The notes below the pieces were generated by a model. That model was not told the DNA's origin. It saw nothing but the letters and a program-made list of their open reading frames with translations, and did no database searches. This document shows, piece after piece, positions 18,002-26,804 of a stretch of DNA of 64,000 nucleotides. Position 1 is the first letter of the stretch. The number at the start of each line of letters is the position of its first letter. The position numbers and the translations under genes are program-made. Source of the DNA: Rhodobacterales bacterium (GTDB lineage: Bacteria > Pseudomonadota > Alphaproteobacteria > Rhodobacterales > Rhodobacteraceae); assembly GCA_021155205.1 (NCBI GenBank), contig JAJNPS010000033.1:62001-126000 (forward strand), read 5' to 3'.

Positions 18002-19210
18002 ATGGAAAATCTTGGATTCTGGGCGGTTGCGGCAGCGATGGCGACGGCGGTGGCGGCGATTCTGACGCTGGCGCTGCGGCGGGCGACAGGTGCGGATGAC
18101 ACCGCAAGCGCGACGCAGCTTTACCGCGACCAACTGGCCGAGGTGGACCGCGACGTTCAGCGCGGCACCCTGCCCCCGGACGAGGCCGGCCGGCTGCGTT
18201 CCGAAATCGCGCGGCGTCTCTTGGAGGCCGACCGTGCGACGGGTGCGACCCTTCTGCCCGCCGCTGGTGCGTCCTGGCCTGCAACGGTCATCGTCGTGGC
18301 GACGGTTGCGGCATCGGTCGGGCTTTATGCGCTTTGGGGCGCGCCGGGCTATCCCGACCTGCCGCTGAAGCAACGTCTTGCGATGTCGGATGCGGCAATG
18401 GCGTCGCGCCCCGATCAGGCGACCGCAGTCGCGTCGGTCCCGCCCGTGCCTGCGCCGCCTGCCCCCGATGCGGCCTTTCTTGACCTGATGGACAAGTTGC
18501 GCAGCGCATTGGCGACGCGGCCCGGTGATGTGACGGGACTGGCGCTTTTGGCGCGCAACGAGGCGGCGCTTGGCAATCTGGCCGCCGCCGAGGACGCCCA
18601 GCGCCGCCTGATCGCCGCAAAGGGGGACGCCGCGACGGCCGATGACCGCGCCGGTCTGGCCGAGGTGATGATCCGGGCGGCGGGCGGCTATGTGTCGCCC
18701 GAGGCCGAGGCGGAACTGGTGCGGACGCTGCAGCTTGATCCTGAAAACGGCGCGGCGCGGTACTTTTCCGGCCTGATGTTTGCCCAGGGCGGCCGCTATG
18801 ACCGCGCCTTCGCGATCTGGCGCGACCTGATCGACAAAGGGCCGGACGATGCGCCATGGATCGCTCCCATCCGCGCGCAGATGCCGGATGTCGCCTATCG
18901 CGCCGGGGTGAAGTACGATCTGCCGCCGCTGCGCGGCCCGGACGGCGCCGACGTTGCCGCCGCGTCCGAAATGTCGCCCGCCGACCGCCAGGCAATGATC
19001 GAAGGCATGGTCGGTCAACTGTCGGACCGGCTGGCGCGCGAGGGTGGCCCGGCCGAGGACTGGGCAAAGCTGATCCGGTCGCTGGGCGTTTTGAAGAACA
19101 CCGACAAGGCATCGGCGATCTATGCCGAGGCGCAGACCCGATTTGCCGGAGATGCCGCCGCCCTGTCCTTTCTGAAGGAAGCCGCGGTCGAGGCGGGCCT
19201 GACCCCATGA
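18002..19210 (+). CDS. ccmI: Cytochrome c biogenesis protein CcmI
   Basis: CcmI is the apocytochrome c chaperone of the System I haem-lyase complex. The product has an N-terminal span (residues about 5-24), the family motif LYRDQLAEVDRDVQRGTL just after it, a second span near 85-103, and a TPR-containing periplasmic domain with PDDAPWIAPI and VKYDLPPL. Starts at GTG 17966, ATG 17972 and ATG 18002 are all open. 18002 places the first span in the usual position. Its stop overlaps the ruvX ATG (ATGA). Confidence 0.88.
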   Translation: MENLGFWAVAAAMATAVAAILTLALRRATGADDTASATQLYRDQLAEVDRDVQRGTLPPDEAGRLRSEIARRLLEADRATGATLLPAAGASWPATVIVVATVAASVGLYALWGAPGYPDLPLKQRLAMSDAAMASRPDQATAVASVPPVPAPPAPDAAFLDLMDKLRSALATRPGDVTGLALLARNEAALGNLAAAEDAQRRLIAAKGDAATADDRAGLAEVMIRAAGGYVSPEAEAELVRTLQLDPENGAARYFSGLMFAQGGRYDRAFAIWRDLIDKGPDDAPWIAPIRAQMPDVAYRAGVKYDLPPLRGPDGADVAAASEMSPADRQAMIEGMVGQLSDRLAREGGPAEDWAKLIRSLGVLKNTDKASAIYAEAQTRFAGDAAALSFLKEAAVEAGLTP

Positions 19211-19674
19211 TCTGCGCGACCCTGGAGGTGTTTGCGACCGCCCTGCCCCCGAACCGGGCGATCGCGGGACTGGACCTTGGCACCGTGACCATCGGCGTGG
19301 CGATGTCGGACCTGCGCCGGTCGGTCGCCACCCCCATCGAGGTGATCCGGCGGGTGAAGTTCACCGAGGATGCGGCACGGCTCTTGGCGCTTTTGGCGGA
19401 ACGTGGCGCGCAGGGCATCGTGCTCGGCCTGCCGTTGAACATGGATGGCTCATCCGGGCCAAGGGTGCAGTCCACGCAGGCCTTTGCGCGCAACCTGGAA
19501 AGGCTGACGCCGCTGCCGATCGGGTTCTGGGATGAACGGCTGTCCACCGTCGCCGCCGAACGCGCGCTTCTGGAGGCGGATACGTCGCGAAAACGTCGCA
19601 AAGAGGTCATCGATCAGGTCGCGGCAGGCTATATCTTGCAGGGCGCGCTGGACCGGCTGGCGCATCTGGCATGA
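19207..19674 (+). CDS. ruvX: Holliday junction resolvase-like YqgF (RuvX)
   Basis: This RNase H-fold nuclease of 155 residues is implicated in 16S rRNA processing. LDLGTVTIGVAMSD at about residues 23-36 contains the first acidic residue, VLGLPLNMDG is the central motif, and DERLSTVAAE holds the C-terminal acidic site. It overlaps ccmI by four bases and overlaps the following DUF1289 gene by four bases, so the three form one translational unit. Confidence 0.93.
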   Translation: MICATLEVFATALPPNRAIAGLDLGTVTIGVAMSDLRRSVATPIEVIRRVKFTEDAARLLALLAERGAQGIVLGLPLNMDGSSGPRVQSTQAFARNLERLTPLPIGFWDERLSTVAAERALLEADTSRKRRKEVIDQVAAGYILQGALDRLAHLA

Positions 19675-19922
19675 AAGACGGGGCCAAGGACGTGCGGGAC
19701 GAGGTCTGGATGCGTGACGAGGTGCAGTCGCCTTGCGTCAAGCTGTGCGTGGTGCATCCCGAAGAACGCATCTGCGTCGGCTGCTTTCGCACCATCGAGG
19801 AAATCTCGACCTGGACGGCGATGTCGCCCGACCAGCGGGCCGCCGTCATGGCCGACCTGCCCGAACGCGCCCCCCGGCTGCGCCAGCGGCGCGGCGGGCG
19901 CATGGCCCGGCTGGACCGCTAG
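19671..19922 (+). CDS. DUF1289 domain protein
   Basis: An 83-residue protein of the DUF1289 family. The four cysteines form CVKLC and CVGC, about a dozen residues apart (residues 22-38), consistent with a small metal- or cluster-binding fold, followed by FRTIEEISTW. The tail is arginine-rich. It starts by an ATGA overlap with ruvX and ends at the 3' end of the broken ABC ATPase gene on the other strand. The function is unknown. Confidence 0.87.
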   Translation: MKDGAKDVRDEVWMRDEVQSPCVKLCVVHPEERICVGCFRTIEEISTWTAMSPDQRAAVMADLPERAPRLRQRRGGRMARLDR

Positions 19923-20985
19923 AGCGCGAAAAGATGCGTCATGCCGGGGTCAAATCCCAGATTGACCGGCGTGCCCAACTGAAAGACCGCATCGCGCGTC
20001 AGGGCGGCGATCAACGGCGTGCCGTCGCGCAGCCTGACCTCGACCACCGTTTCGGACCCCAGGCGTTCGGACAGGATGACGTCGCCATGCAACTGTCCGG
20101 GGGCCTTCTGCTCGGACGGCATCAGGTATTGCGGGCGGATGCCCAGACGCGCCTTTTCGCCGGCGGCCACCCGATCCACGCGCATCGGCACCTCGACCGG
20201 ATCAAGTGCTGCGTTCCTGACCAGCGCCTTGCCGCCATCTGTGGACACCACCTCTACCTCCAGAAAATTCATCGAGGGCGCGCCCAGGAACCCGGCGACA
20301 AACTCGTTTGACGGGTTGTGATAGAGATCCATCGGGGCACCGATCTGCTGCACAAGCCCATCCTTCAGAACGACGATCTTGTCGGCAAGGGTCATCGCCT
20401 CGACCTGGTCATGCGTCACATAGACCATCGTGGCCCCCAGCGCCTTGTGCAGCTTGCCGATCTCCATCCGCATGTCCATGCGCAGGGCGGCGTCAAGGTT
20501 GGACAGGGGCTCGTCGAACAGGAAGACCTGCGGTTTGCGACGATGGCCCGCCCGATGGCGACCCGCTGGCGCTGGCCGCCCGACAGCTGGCTGGGGCGGC
20601 GGTCAAGCAGGTGTTCCATCTGCAGGATTCGCGCGGCCTCGGCCACCTTGGCGGTTTTCTCGGCCTCGCTTGCGTCTGTGATGGTCAGGCCAAAGGCCAC
20701 ATTCTCGCGCACTGTCATGTGGGGAAAGATGGCATAGCTTTGAAACACCATCGCCACGCCGCGATCCTTGGGCGGCAGGTCGTTCACCACCCGCCCGCCA
20801 ATCTCGAGTGTCCCGCCCGAAATGTCCTCCAGCCCCGCTATCATCCGCAGGAGCGTGGATTTGCCGCAGCCCGACGGGCCGACAAAGACGCAGAATTCGC
20901 CATCCTCGATGGTGATGTCCACGCCCTTGATGACATGGGCGCTGCCATAACTTTTCTTCAGACCCGTCAGCGTGATCGCAGCCAT
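19919..20985 (-). pseudogene. Sugar ABC transporter ATPase (MsmK/UgpC type), frameshifted
   Basis: The N-terminal part (from the ATG at 20985) shows Walker A GPSGCGKST, FQSYAIFPHMTV and the signature LSGGQRQRVAIGRAIV. It then leaves frame. The missing Walker B region FLFDEPLSNLDA is readable in the next frame and continues through VYVTHDQVEAMTLAD and the C-terminal regulatory domain to the stop at 19919. The break is one missing base between 20539 and 20540, within what should be IV-RKPQVF. Joined, the protein would be about 355 residues, normal for the family. It is the last gene of the decayed operon. Confidence 0.88.
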
Positions 20986-20989
20986 TGTT

Positions 20990-21982
20990 CTACTCCGCAG
21001 CTTGGGCTCGGGGGGAAACGTGCAGCAGGCCATCGGCACTCACCGTCACGCGCTCGGGGTCCATGACGTAACCGCCGAACCGCGCCTTGCCGCCATCGGC
21101 AAAGCCGAGGATGCGCAGGCCATCATCGGTCTGGACGATACGGGCGGCGTAGCGGCGGCAAGGGTCGGCGCCATCAAGGAACGGTCCCGGCGCGACGCGC
21201 CACGGCCCGCGCGGATGATCGGCGATCAGGTAATGCGTGCCGGTTACGGGACTTTGCGGGTTGCCCTTGCGATAGGCGTCGGACCAGTGATGGCCCGAGG
21301 TGCAGAATAGGCAGTACCACTGCCTGCCCACCGAAAAGACCTGCGGCACCTCAAGCTGGCCAAAGCCGCCGACAAAGACGGGCGGTTGCAGGGTCCATGT
21401 CACCAGGTCTGGCGAGGTGGCAAAACCGATTGCGCCGCCCGCGTTCGGTTCGGCAATCCCCGGCGCGCGGGCGGTGAAATACATCAGCCACCCGTCGCCG
21501 CCGGGGTCGCGCATGACCCATGGGTCACGCATCGCGCGGTCGTGCCAATGGCCAATGGCGTGGTCCTTTTCATACAGGTCCGCGACCGGCCCGGCCAGAT
21601 CGAGGCAAAGCCCGCCGTTCACCCGCATCCAGGAATGCCCATCGGTCGAGGTGGCATGGCCGATGCGCTGGTACAGCCCGTCCTCGGACTGCCGCGCGCC
21701 GGTGTAGAACAGATGCCAAAGCCCCGCATCGTCCTTCAGGACCGACCCGGTCCAGGTGGTAAGATCATCCCAGGCGGGACCATCCGAGGGGCGCAACATC
21801 GTGCCCAGATGCGTCCAGTTCACCAGATCGCGTGACGTCGCATGCCCCTGGCTGACGTTGAAATGTCGCAGGTCGGGATCGCCCAGTGACCGGTCCGCCT
21901 GCAGGAAATAGCCATGCCAGGTGTCACCATCGCGATAGTACCAGCTGTCCCAGATCCATTTGCCGTCGATTGCGACGACCAT
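20990..21982 (-). CDS. GH32-like glycoside hydrolase (fructan/sucrose-type beta-propeller)
   Basis: A 330-residue protein with features of the five-bladed propeller hydrolases (families 32/43/68): an early acidic residue in WIWDSWYY and YFLQADR near the N-terminus, MRDPWVM carrying the central RDP Asp, and QLEVPQVF placing the catalytic Glu. It lacks the C-terminal beta-sandwich of many GH32 invertases and has no signal peptide, so it would act inside the cell on an imported oligosaccharide. GGAGA precedes the ATG. It is the only open frame left in a transporter operon whose other genes are broken. Confidence 0.75.
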   Translation of the reverse strand: MVVAIDGKWIWDSWYYRDGDTWHGYFLQADRSLGDPDLRHFNVSQGHATSRDLVNWTHLGTMLRPSDGPAWDDLTTWTGSVLKDDAGLWHLFYTGARQSEDGLYQRIGHATSTDGHSWMRVNGGLCLDLAGPVADLYEKDHAIGHWHDRAMRDPWVMRDPGGDGWLMYFTARAPGIAEPNAGGAIGFATSPDLVTWTLQPPVFVGGFGQLEVPQVFSVGRQWYCLFCTSGHHWSDAYRKGNPQSPVTGTHYLIADHPRGPWRVAPGPFLDGADPCRRYAARIVQTDDGLRILGFADGGKARFGGYVMDPERVTVSADGLLHVSPRAQAAE

Positions 21983-21994
21983 GATGTTCTCCGT

Positions 21995-23088
21995 TCAGCC
22001 CTTGACGCCGGTCGAGGCAATCGAGGCGATAAAGGCGCGTTGCAGGTAAGCGAGACGGTCAGCACGATGACGAACAGGATCACCGAAATCGCCGAGCCGC
22101 CGGAAATGTCCTGCTTGCCATAGCCCCGCTCGATCGCCTGAAACACGATGGTCTGGGTGCTGTCGAGCGGCCCGCCATTGGTCATCACGTCGATCTGCGA
22201 GAAGAGGCCAAACGCCTGCATGGTGATCACCACCAGCACCAGCACCGCGGTATTGCGCAGGCCCGGCCAGGTGATGTAGCGGAAGGTCTGCCACTTTGAC
22301 GCGCCCTCGATCGCCCCCGCCTCGTATAGCGTCGGGCTGATCGTCTGCAGGCCCGACAGCCAGATCACCATATGGAACCCGACCGCCTGCCAGATCGACA
22401 TGAAGATGATCGCGCCAAGGGCGGTGTTGGGGTTGCCCAGCCAGTCCACCTTGGGGATCGCACCGAAACTGATCGCGCCGAGAAGGTTGTTCAAAAGCCC
22501 CGACTGCCCGTCATAGATGAACCGCCAGAGCAGCGAGACCACGACGATGGAGACAACGACCGGCATGAAATAGATCGCGCGGAACACGTTGATGCCGCGC
22601 AGCCGCTGGTTGATCAGAAGGGCCAGACAAAGGGCAAGACCTGCCTGAACCGGCGCCACGACGATCACGAAGATGAAGGTGTTGATCACCGCCTTGATGA
22701 AGATCGCGTCGCGCGCCAGCACAAAGGTCCGCCCCTCGCCCCAGCCGAAACTGAACATCTCGCGCATGCCCTCAAGCTGCGGATAGTCCGGGTTGTTGCG
22801 GGTGAAGCTGCGGATGGCGGGATATTCGGGCTGGCCAGCCGCGTCGAGCTTGATGGCGCCCGCATCATCCCGCACCGGGTCCAGAGTGATCGTCGACATG
22901 CCCAGAAGCTGCCGGTAATTCGACAAACCGGTAAATTCCGTCGGGCTTGGCGAAATCAGCCGCTGGTTGGTAAAGCTGAGCCCGATGGCGAAAAGGAACG
23001 GCAGGATGACGAACATCGCCATCAGGAATGCCGCCGGTCCGGCCATCAGCCAGCCTGTGCGATTTGATTGCAGGAATTTGGACGCCAT
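21995..23088 (-). pseudogene. Sugar ABC permease (MalF type) fused by deletion to the last codons of a MalG-type permease
   Basis: From the ATG at 23088 the frame encodes a full MalF-like permease with several membrane spans and the EAGAIEGASKWQTFRYITWP coupling motif. Near 22045-22055 the C-terminal helix VILFVIVLTVSL runs into sequence that is, one frame over, LQRAFIASIASTGVKG followed by a stop at 21995. The ending GxVKG is the hallmark of MalG-type permeases. So nearly all of the second permease gene has been deleted. The first frame reads through to 21820, overlapping the hydrolase gene by about 160 bases. Confidence 0.82.
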
Positions 23089-23169
23089 GGCGGTCTCGCT
23101 CTGCAAGGGGCTGCGGGATGTGGAAATGGGTGGCGCACCAGTGCCGGACCAGAATCGGGGGGGCAAAGG

Positions 23170-23195
23170 GGGGGCGGCGGCGTGGCGCCGCCCCC
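23170..23195 (-). terminator. GC-rich hairpin upstream of the permease gene
   Basis: GGGGGCGGCG (23170-23179) pairs with CGCCGCCCCC (23186-23195) around a 6-base loop in the binding protein-permease gap. Such a hairpin may act as a processing or partial termination signal. Confidence 0.5.
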
Positions 23196-23275
23196 AGGTG
23201 CCGGGGCGGGAGGCCCCCTAGAGTCTGTCCGGCGCAGATAGAGGCGTCGGCCATCCTCTCGGTTCCTTGATGGTC

Positions 23276-23319
23276 GCCTGTCTTTCGACAAAACCGCGCG
23301 CCACTTTTGTCGGACAGGC
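23276..23319 (-). terminator. Strong stem-loop just after the binding-protein stop
   Basis: GCCTGTC...CGACAAAA (23276-23293) pairs with TTTTGTCG...GACAGGC (23305-23319). This is a 15-bp stem with a 3-base bulge and an 11-base loop, lying directly after the stop codon. In binding-protein operons such structures protect the upstream message, so it is probably an mRNA-stabilising or attenuating element from when the operon worked. Confidence 0.7.
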
Positions 23320-23320
23320 T

Positions 23321-24576
23321 TTAGTGACCGTAGCCGCCGTTCTTTTCGATGTCGGCGTTGATCTCGTCCACGGCCGCATCAAGGGTGGCCGCGACGTCGG
23401 CTCCGTTGGCGATGTCGGCCATCACCTTTTCAAAGACCTTGGCCTGCACGACGTAGCCGGGCGTCACCGGGCGTACCAGCGCCTGTGCCTTTGTCAGGTC
23501 GAAGAACACGGCCATCGGCCCGCCGTCCTTGTAGTTTTCGGTCAGCGCCGCGGCCGTTTTCGTGGCGGGGATCAGCCCGATGCCGTTCGAGAAATCGGCC
23601 AGATACTTGTCCTGCAGCGCGAACTGGATGAAGGCCGAAGCGCCGTCAGGATACTTGGAAGCCGCAGAAACACCAAACTGCCAGCTGGCTGCCCCGATCT
23701 TGGGACCGTTGCCGAAATCAGGGGCCGGCAGGAACACGGTGTCAGGAAACTGCTTCAGCGTGTTCAGCGCCGCCCAGTTGCCGTTCCACGAGAACGCATA
23801 CTTGCCCGCGGCAAAACCGCCGTCACGGTCCGCCGGGTCCTGCGTCGCCTGCGCATAGCCGTTGGCAAAGAGGCCCTGCCACCAGTTCCCGAACTTGAGG
23901 GCTGCTTCGCCGTTCAGGGCGCCTTCGGCGGTCTTGTAGGTGGTCCGGTCCACGATGTCGCCACCGAAGGACTGAAGAAAGGGCGAAAAGGCATAAGGAT
24001 ACCATTCTCCGGTCCAGGCCATGCCCGGATCAAACGCATATTCGAACTTGCCCGAGGCCTTTGCGGCATCCAGCGCCGCCATGAACTCTTCGCCGGTCCA
24101 GGGTTCGGCAAGCGTCGGGATGCGCAGACCCAGCGCGTCCAGATAGGACTGGCGTGTGACCAGCGCGACAGCGGCATCCCACAAGCCGATCGAATAGAGC
24201 TTTCCGCCCCAGACGCCCTTGGTGCCCGGCAGGAATTCGCCACCACCGCCTCGTCAAGCCGAAGCGGCTGCATATAGCCCGCCCAGGCCCAGTTCGGCAT
24301 GACCGGGCCATCCACATCCAGAATGTCGGGAAGATTTCCAGCCAGCGCGCCGGCCACCACGCTGTCGTTGTAGGCACCCTGGGGAAAGCTTTGCAGCTCG
24401 ACCTTCCAGTCGGCCTGACTTGCGTTGAAGTCGGCCACGATCTGATCAATGATCTTCGATTGAACCTCGTTGCCTGCACCATGATACCACATGGTCAGTG
24501 TTGTTTGTGCCTGCGCGGCCCCGCCCAGCACGGCGGCGACAATCGCCGCGCCCGCAAGCCATCCCGAATGTTTCAT
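23321..24576 (-). pseudogene. Sugar ABC substrate-binding protein, frameshifted
   Basis: The ATG at 24576 begins a signal peptide (MKHSGWLAGAAIVAAVLGG, cleaved after AQA) and the mature N-terminus of a family 1 solute-binding protein (TTLTMWYHGAGNE). The frame is lost near 24238, where one C appears missing in GCGGAATTC: the expected DEAVVAEFLPGT becomes DEAVVANSCRAP. The remaining ~305 codons continue one frame over to the stop at 23321 (KNGGYGH). Repaired, the product would be 418 residues, a normal length. Its ATG overlaps the stop of the upstream LacI remnant. Confidence 0.88.
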
Positions 24577-25059
24577 TGTTTGTCCTCCCTGACGGTTTTC
24601 AAATGGGTGATGTTGGTCTGGCGCCGTTCCGTCACGGAACCGCGCCAGTAGACAGGGCCGGCAACCAGTGTTGGCCCATCGCTCGCGGGGCTTTGCCCGG
24701 CAATCATGGCCAGGATGCGCTGCGCGGTGCGCACGCCCATGGCAGCATATGGCAGTTCCACCGTGGTCAATGGGGATAGAGCGTCTCGGCGATGACGCGG
24801 TAATTGTCATACCCTGCCACCGAGATTTCCTCGGGCAGTTTCATTCCGCGGGACCGCAGGATGCCGTAGACCTTGAGCGCCATCTTGTCGTTGCCGCAGC
24901 AAAGTGCTGTCGGCGCAAGGGCGTCGCCGCGATGTTGGACCGCAGCGTAAGATTGGCAATGCGCCGATGTCCGGCGGCAATCACGCGCGCCACCAGATCG
25001 TGCTGGCCGCGCCGGTCGTCGGGCAGAATGCTGGGCGTCCGTGCGAAACATCGGTGCAT
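24573..25059 (-). pseudogene. LacI-family regulator remnant, N-terminus lost, internal deletion and frameshift
   Basis: Pieces of a LacI-type sensor domain are readable in three steps: CFARTPSILPDDRRGQHDLV and AAGHRRIANLTL (about 25050-24960), then PTALCCGNDKMALKVYG and EISVAGYDNYRVIAETLYP (about 24915-24775), then LTTVELPYAAMGVRTAQ to the stop at 24573. About 50 residues normally lying between the first two pieces are missing. One C is missing near 24774. The DNA-binding N-terminus is gone, and sequence belonging to the rpiR upstream region follows directly. Its final TGA overlaps the start of the binding-protein gene. Confidence 0.82.
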
Positions 25060-25127
25060 CAAAAATTGCGATTGCAGCGATCCTGCATTGCCTGCAAGCT
25101 TGGCAAAACCCGCGCAAGGCCTGCACC

Positions 25128-26000
25128 ATGATCCCCAGCGAGACGCCAACCAGCTACGAGGACCTGATCCGGGTCATCCACAACCGCTATGACGACATGA
25201 GCAGGACCTATCAGAAGATTGCCGTCTATCTGACGCAGAACCCCAATGACGTGGCGGTGATGTCGGTCAATGCCATCGGCGACAGGACCGGCATCCATGC
25301 GTCAAGCTTCGTGCGCTATGCGCAGTCGCTGGGGTTTCGCGGGTTCAAGGAACTGCAGGCCGTGTTCCAGCGTCGGCTGACCACCGCCGCACCGGGGTTC
25401 GATGCCCGCATCCGCGCGCTGGAGGATGAACTTGGGCCGAAAGAGGATCGCAGCGACCTGGGCTTTCTGCGCGATCTTGTCGTGCGGGATGTCACCTCGC
25501 TGCAGGATCTTCTGGCAAACATTTCCGCCACCCAGATCGCGGAGGCGGCCGCGTTGATGGAGGCTGCCGACACGATCTATCTGGTCGGCCAGTTGCGCTC
25601 TGCGCCTGTGGCCGAGCTCATGCGCTACATGCTGACGATGCTGGGCAAGCGCACGGTTCTGCTGGATGCGGGCGGCGGGCTGTCAACCCACATGGCCAGG
25701 GTCATGCAGCCAGGCGATCTGCTGTTTGCGGTGTCGTTCCGGTTCTATGCGACCGAGGTGGTCAATATCGTCGAGGCGGTCGCGGCGCGCGGGGTGCCGG
25801 TCGTGGCGATGTCCGACAGCACCCTGTCGCCGCTGGCGAAATCGGCGCGGGTCCTGTTCGCGATCCCGGAACATGAATACACCTTTTCGCGCAGCCTTGC
25901 CGCGCCGATGTGCCTGGCGCAGGCGCTGACCGTGGCGCTGGCCGCACGGCTGCAGCAGGACCGCGACAGTCCGCGCATTCCCGTCGTCACGCAGACCTGA
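25128..26000 (+). CDS. RpiR-family transcriptional regulator
   Basis: A 290-residue regulator with an N-terminal HTH_6 domain (about 10-85, including SVNAIGDRTGIHASSFVRYAQ) and a C-terminal SIS sugar-phosphate-binding domain (about 125-265; YLVGQLRSA and LLFAVSFRFYATEVVNI). The ATG at 25128 has CAAGG upstream. It is convergent with the SDR-iolE-iolD genes. RpiR-type IolR repressors control inositol genes in rhizobia, so this protein is a reasonable candidate regulator of the neighbouring iol genes. Confidence 0.88.
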   Translation: MIPSETPTSYEDLIRVIHNRYDDMSRTYQKIAVYLTQNPNDVAVMSVNAIGDRTGIHASSFVRYAQSLGFRGFKELQAVFQRRLTTAAPGFDARIRALEDELGPKEDRSDLGFLRDLVVRDVTSLQDLLANISATQIAEAAALMEAADTIYLVGQLRSAPVAELMRYMLTMLGKRTVLLDAGGGLSTHMARVMQPGDLLFAVSFRFYATEVVNIVEAVAARGVPVVAMSDSTLSPLAKSARVLFAIPEHEYTFSRSLAAPMCLAQALTVALAARLQQDRDSPRIPVVTQT

Positions 26001-26004
26001 CCCG

Positions 26005-26799
26005 TCAGGCCAGGTGCATCGGCCCCAGCGGCACCGGCATGCCTTCGGCAACGGCCCCCCAGACCGACTGGTCGAAATTGACGATCGCCCCGGTCATCAG
26101 CCCCGCATCGTCCGACACCAGGAAGTTGACCGCCCGCGCTGCCTCTGCCGGGTCCACCAGCCGCCCGAACGGCAGTGCCGCGGCGGCCCTTGCCTCCCAG
26201 TCAGGATCGCCCCCGGCGTTTTGGATGTTGCGCTCATTGTCCGAGGCCATCCAGCCGACATTCAACTGGTTCACCCGGATGCGGTTGGCCATCACCGAAA
26301 ACGCGGTGTTCGCGGTCAGCGTGGTCAGGGCCCCCTTGGACGCGCAATAGGCATTGATGAAGGGTTGCCCGGCCAGCGCGGAGATCGACCCGATGTTGCA
26401 GATCGCGCCTTCGATCCCCTTTGCGATCATCAGCCGGATCGCCGCCTGCATCAGGAAATAGGGACCGCGCACGTTGGTGGCAAACAGCGCGTCAAAGGTT
26501 TCGGGCGACGTGTCAAGGATGGTACCCCGCGCGGTCGAGGCCCCGGCATTGACCAGCACATCCAGGCGGCCAAACCGGCGGTCGGTTTCCGCGACAACCC
26601 GCTGGCAATCCTCGACCGAGGCGAAATCCGCCTGCACGAACAGCGCCGGGCAAGGCAGGCTGTCGGCGACCGCCTGCCCCTTGGCCGCATTGCGCCCGGT
26701 GATCACGACCCCGGCCGCCCCCGCCGCCGCCAGCCGCCGCGCAATTGCCGCGCCCAACCCTTGCGTCGCGCCGGTGACGACGCAGACCTTGCCATCCAT
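26005..26799 (-). CDS. SDR-family oxidoreductase in the iol gene group
   Basis: This is a classical short-chain dehydrogenase. It has TGATQGLGAAIARRL for the cofactor-binding TGxxxGxG (about residues 9-23), NAGAS at the strand-4 motif, and YCASKGALTTL for the catalytic Tyr-x-x-x-Lys. The substrate is unknown; position behind iolE and iolD suggests a polyol or cyclitol ketone. The ATG at 26799 begins MDGKVCVVTG. A TTG at 26808 with GAGG 7 bases upstream, overlapping the iolE stop, is an equally possible start. It ends 4 bases from the rpiR stop. Confidence 0.85.
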   Translation of the reverse strand: MDGKVCVVTGATQGLGAAIARRLAAAGAAGVVITGRNAAKGQAVADSLPCPALFVQADFASVEDCQRVVAETDRRFGRLDVLVNAGASTARGTILDTSPETFDALFATNVRGPYFLMQAAIRLMIAKGIEGAICNIGSISALAGQPFINAYCASKGALTTLTANTAFSVMANRIRVNQLNVGWMASDNERNIQNAGGDPDWEARAAAALPFGRLVDPAEAARAVNFLVSDDAGLMTGAIVNFDQSVWGAVAEGMPVPLGPMHLA

Positions 26800-26804
26800 C
26801 CGGT

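Noticed and set aside
19919..20985. Programmed frameshifting in the ATPase gene
   Set aside because: No slippery heptamer or following structure is seen at 20539, and four other genes of the same operon are also broken, so decay explains it better.
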